Below are positions 6,255 to 6,526 of a stretch of 6,526 bases of DNA, piece by piece. Under the pieces are notes generated by a model. The model saw nothing but the letters and a program-made list of their open reading frames with translations, was not told where the DNA came from and made no database searches. The position numbers were made by a program, and so were the translations under genes. This DNA comes from an uncultured Clostridia bacterium (GTDB lineage Bacteria > Bacillota > Clostridia > Oscillospirales > Oscillospiraceae): the NCBI GenBank assembly GCA_946061345.1, contig CAMGRA010000050.1:1-6526 (forward strand), written 5' to 3'. Within the stretch, counting starts at the first letter, position 1. Each line of letters starts with the position of its first letter.

Positions 6255-6524
6255 CCGCTCGATGATGGCAGTCTCGAAGGACACACCCTTGAGCCGGGGC
6301 ATATGGAGCGTGACGTCGCCGGAGGTCGTGGTAAGATTACGGTCATAGTGACCGCTGCGGTAGCCCTGACGGGCCTCGCTGCGCTCATAGCGGGCCGCCT
6401 GCGTCAGCGACTCCGCCTCCTTCTCCAGCAGCTCGTTCAGGGTTTCCTCCACGCTGCCGCGGACTAATTCCTTGAGCTGCCCCTTGATAATTTCCTCATT
6501 CAGCTGTACAATTTTCTCGGACAT
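6135..6524 (-). pseudogene. Truncated IS256-family (Mutator-type) transposase, N-terminal part only
   Basis: Residues 1-90, read leftwards from the ATG at 6524, match the N-terminus of clostridial IS256 transposases: the opening MSEKIVQLNEE, then a helical stretch VRGSVEETLNELLEKEAE, AARYERSEARQGYRSGHY and VTLHMPRLKGVSFETAIIER. These enzymes are DDE transposases of about 400 residues. Similarity stops at codon 90 (6255), where the family continues with an Arg-rich stretch and a helix. The frame here instead runs through unrelated residues to a stop at 6135-6137. All catalytic DDE residues would lie beyond the break, so the protein cannot transpose anything. The promoter and the terminal inverted repeat upstream of the start lie outside the window. 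No matching right end is visible within it. Confidence 0.88.
6177..6287. repeat. Two interlocked 11-bp inverted repeats at the transposase break
   Basis: CATCGAGCGGA (6177-6187) is the exact reverse complement of TCCGCTCGATG (6254-6264), and GGTGTGTCCTT (6212-6222) is the exact reverse complement of AAGGACACACC (6277-6287). The four arms are ordered A-B-A'-B', so both hairpins cannot nest. A' starts at the last base before the end of transposase homology, and B' lies within the transposase reading frame. A and B lie in the unrelated flank. Confidence 0.6.
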
Positions 6525-6526
6525 AG

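Noticed and set aside
5894..6265. Open + frame of 123 codons after the CPBP gene
   Set aside because: No ribosome site, no recognisable domain, and its 3' part is antisense to the transposase remnant.

Overview
The window looks like chromosome from a GC-rich gut-type Clostridia (Oscillospiraceae/Lachnospiraceae-like). I infer this from the high-GC third positions combined with Firmicutes-type protein families: a LytS-like kinase, a YugP-like membrane protein, a CPBP protease-fold protein and a clostridial-looking IS256 transposase. No species can be named from the sequence alone. All intact genes lie on the + strand.

Positions 15-2117 hold a two-component pair: a polytopic membrane histidine kinase of the LytS/YehU type and, 3 bases downstream, a response regulator. 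Its output domain resembles the winged helix of SARP regulators rather than the LytTR domain usually paired with such kinases. A 15-bp perfect inverted repeat (2135-2180) closes this unit.

Positions 2303-5893 hold five co-directional, tightly packed or overlapping reading frames that probably form one transcription unit. They are a YugP-family membrane protein that has lost its HExxH zinc site, a short GGDEF domain lacking its usual N-terminus, a four-TM metallophosphoesterase with all its metal ligands, a two-TM protein with a PH-like cytosolic domain, and a CPBP-fold membrane protein with two substituted catalytic positions. Four of the five are membrane proteins. I infer an envelope-related role, but the sequence does not show what it is, nor that the upstream two-component pair controls it.

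Positions 5894-6526 are a decayed boundary: about 360 bases with no convincing gene, then the first 90 codons of an IS256-family transposase on the - strand. The transposase breaks off at 6255. Two interlocked 11-bp inverted repeats straddle the break, and protein-like but frameshifted - strand sequence lies beyond it.

I do not see a clear new defence or mobile system. The most unusual point is a single gene cluster that carries two membrane metalloprotease-fold proteins, both altered at the active site, next to a truncated diguanylate cyclase domain.
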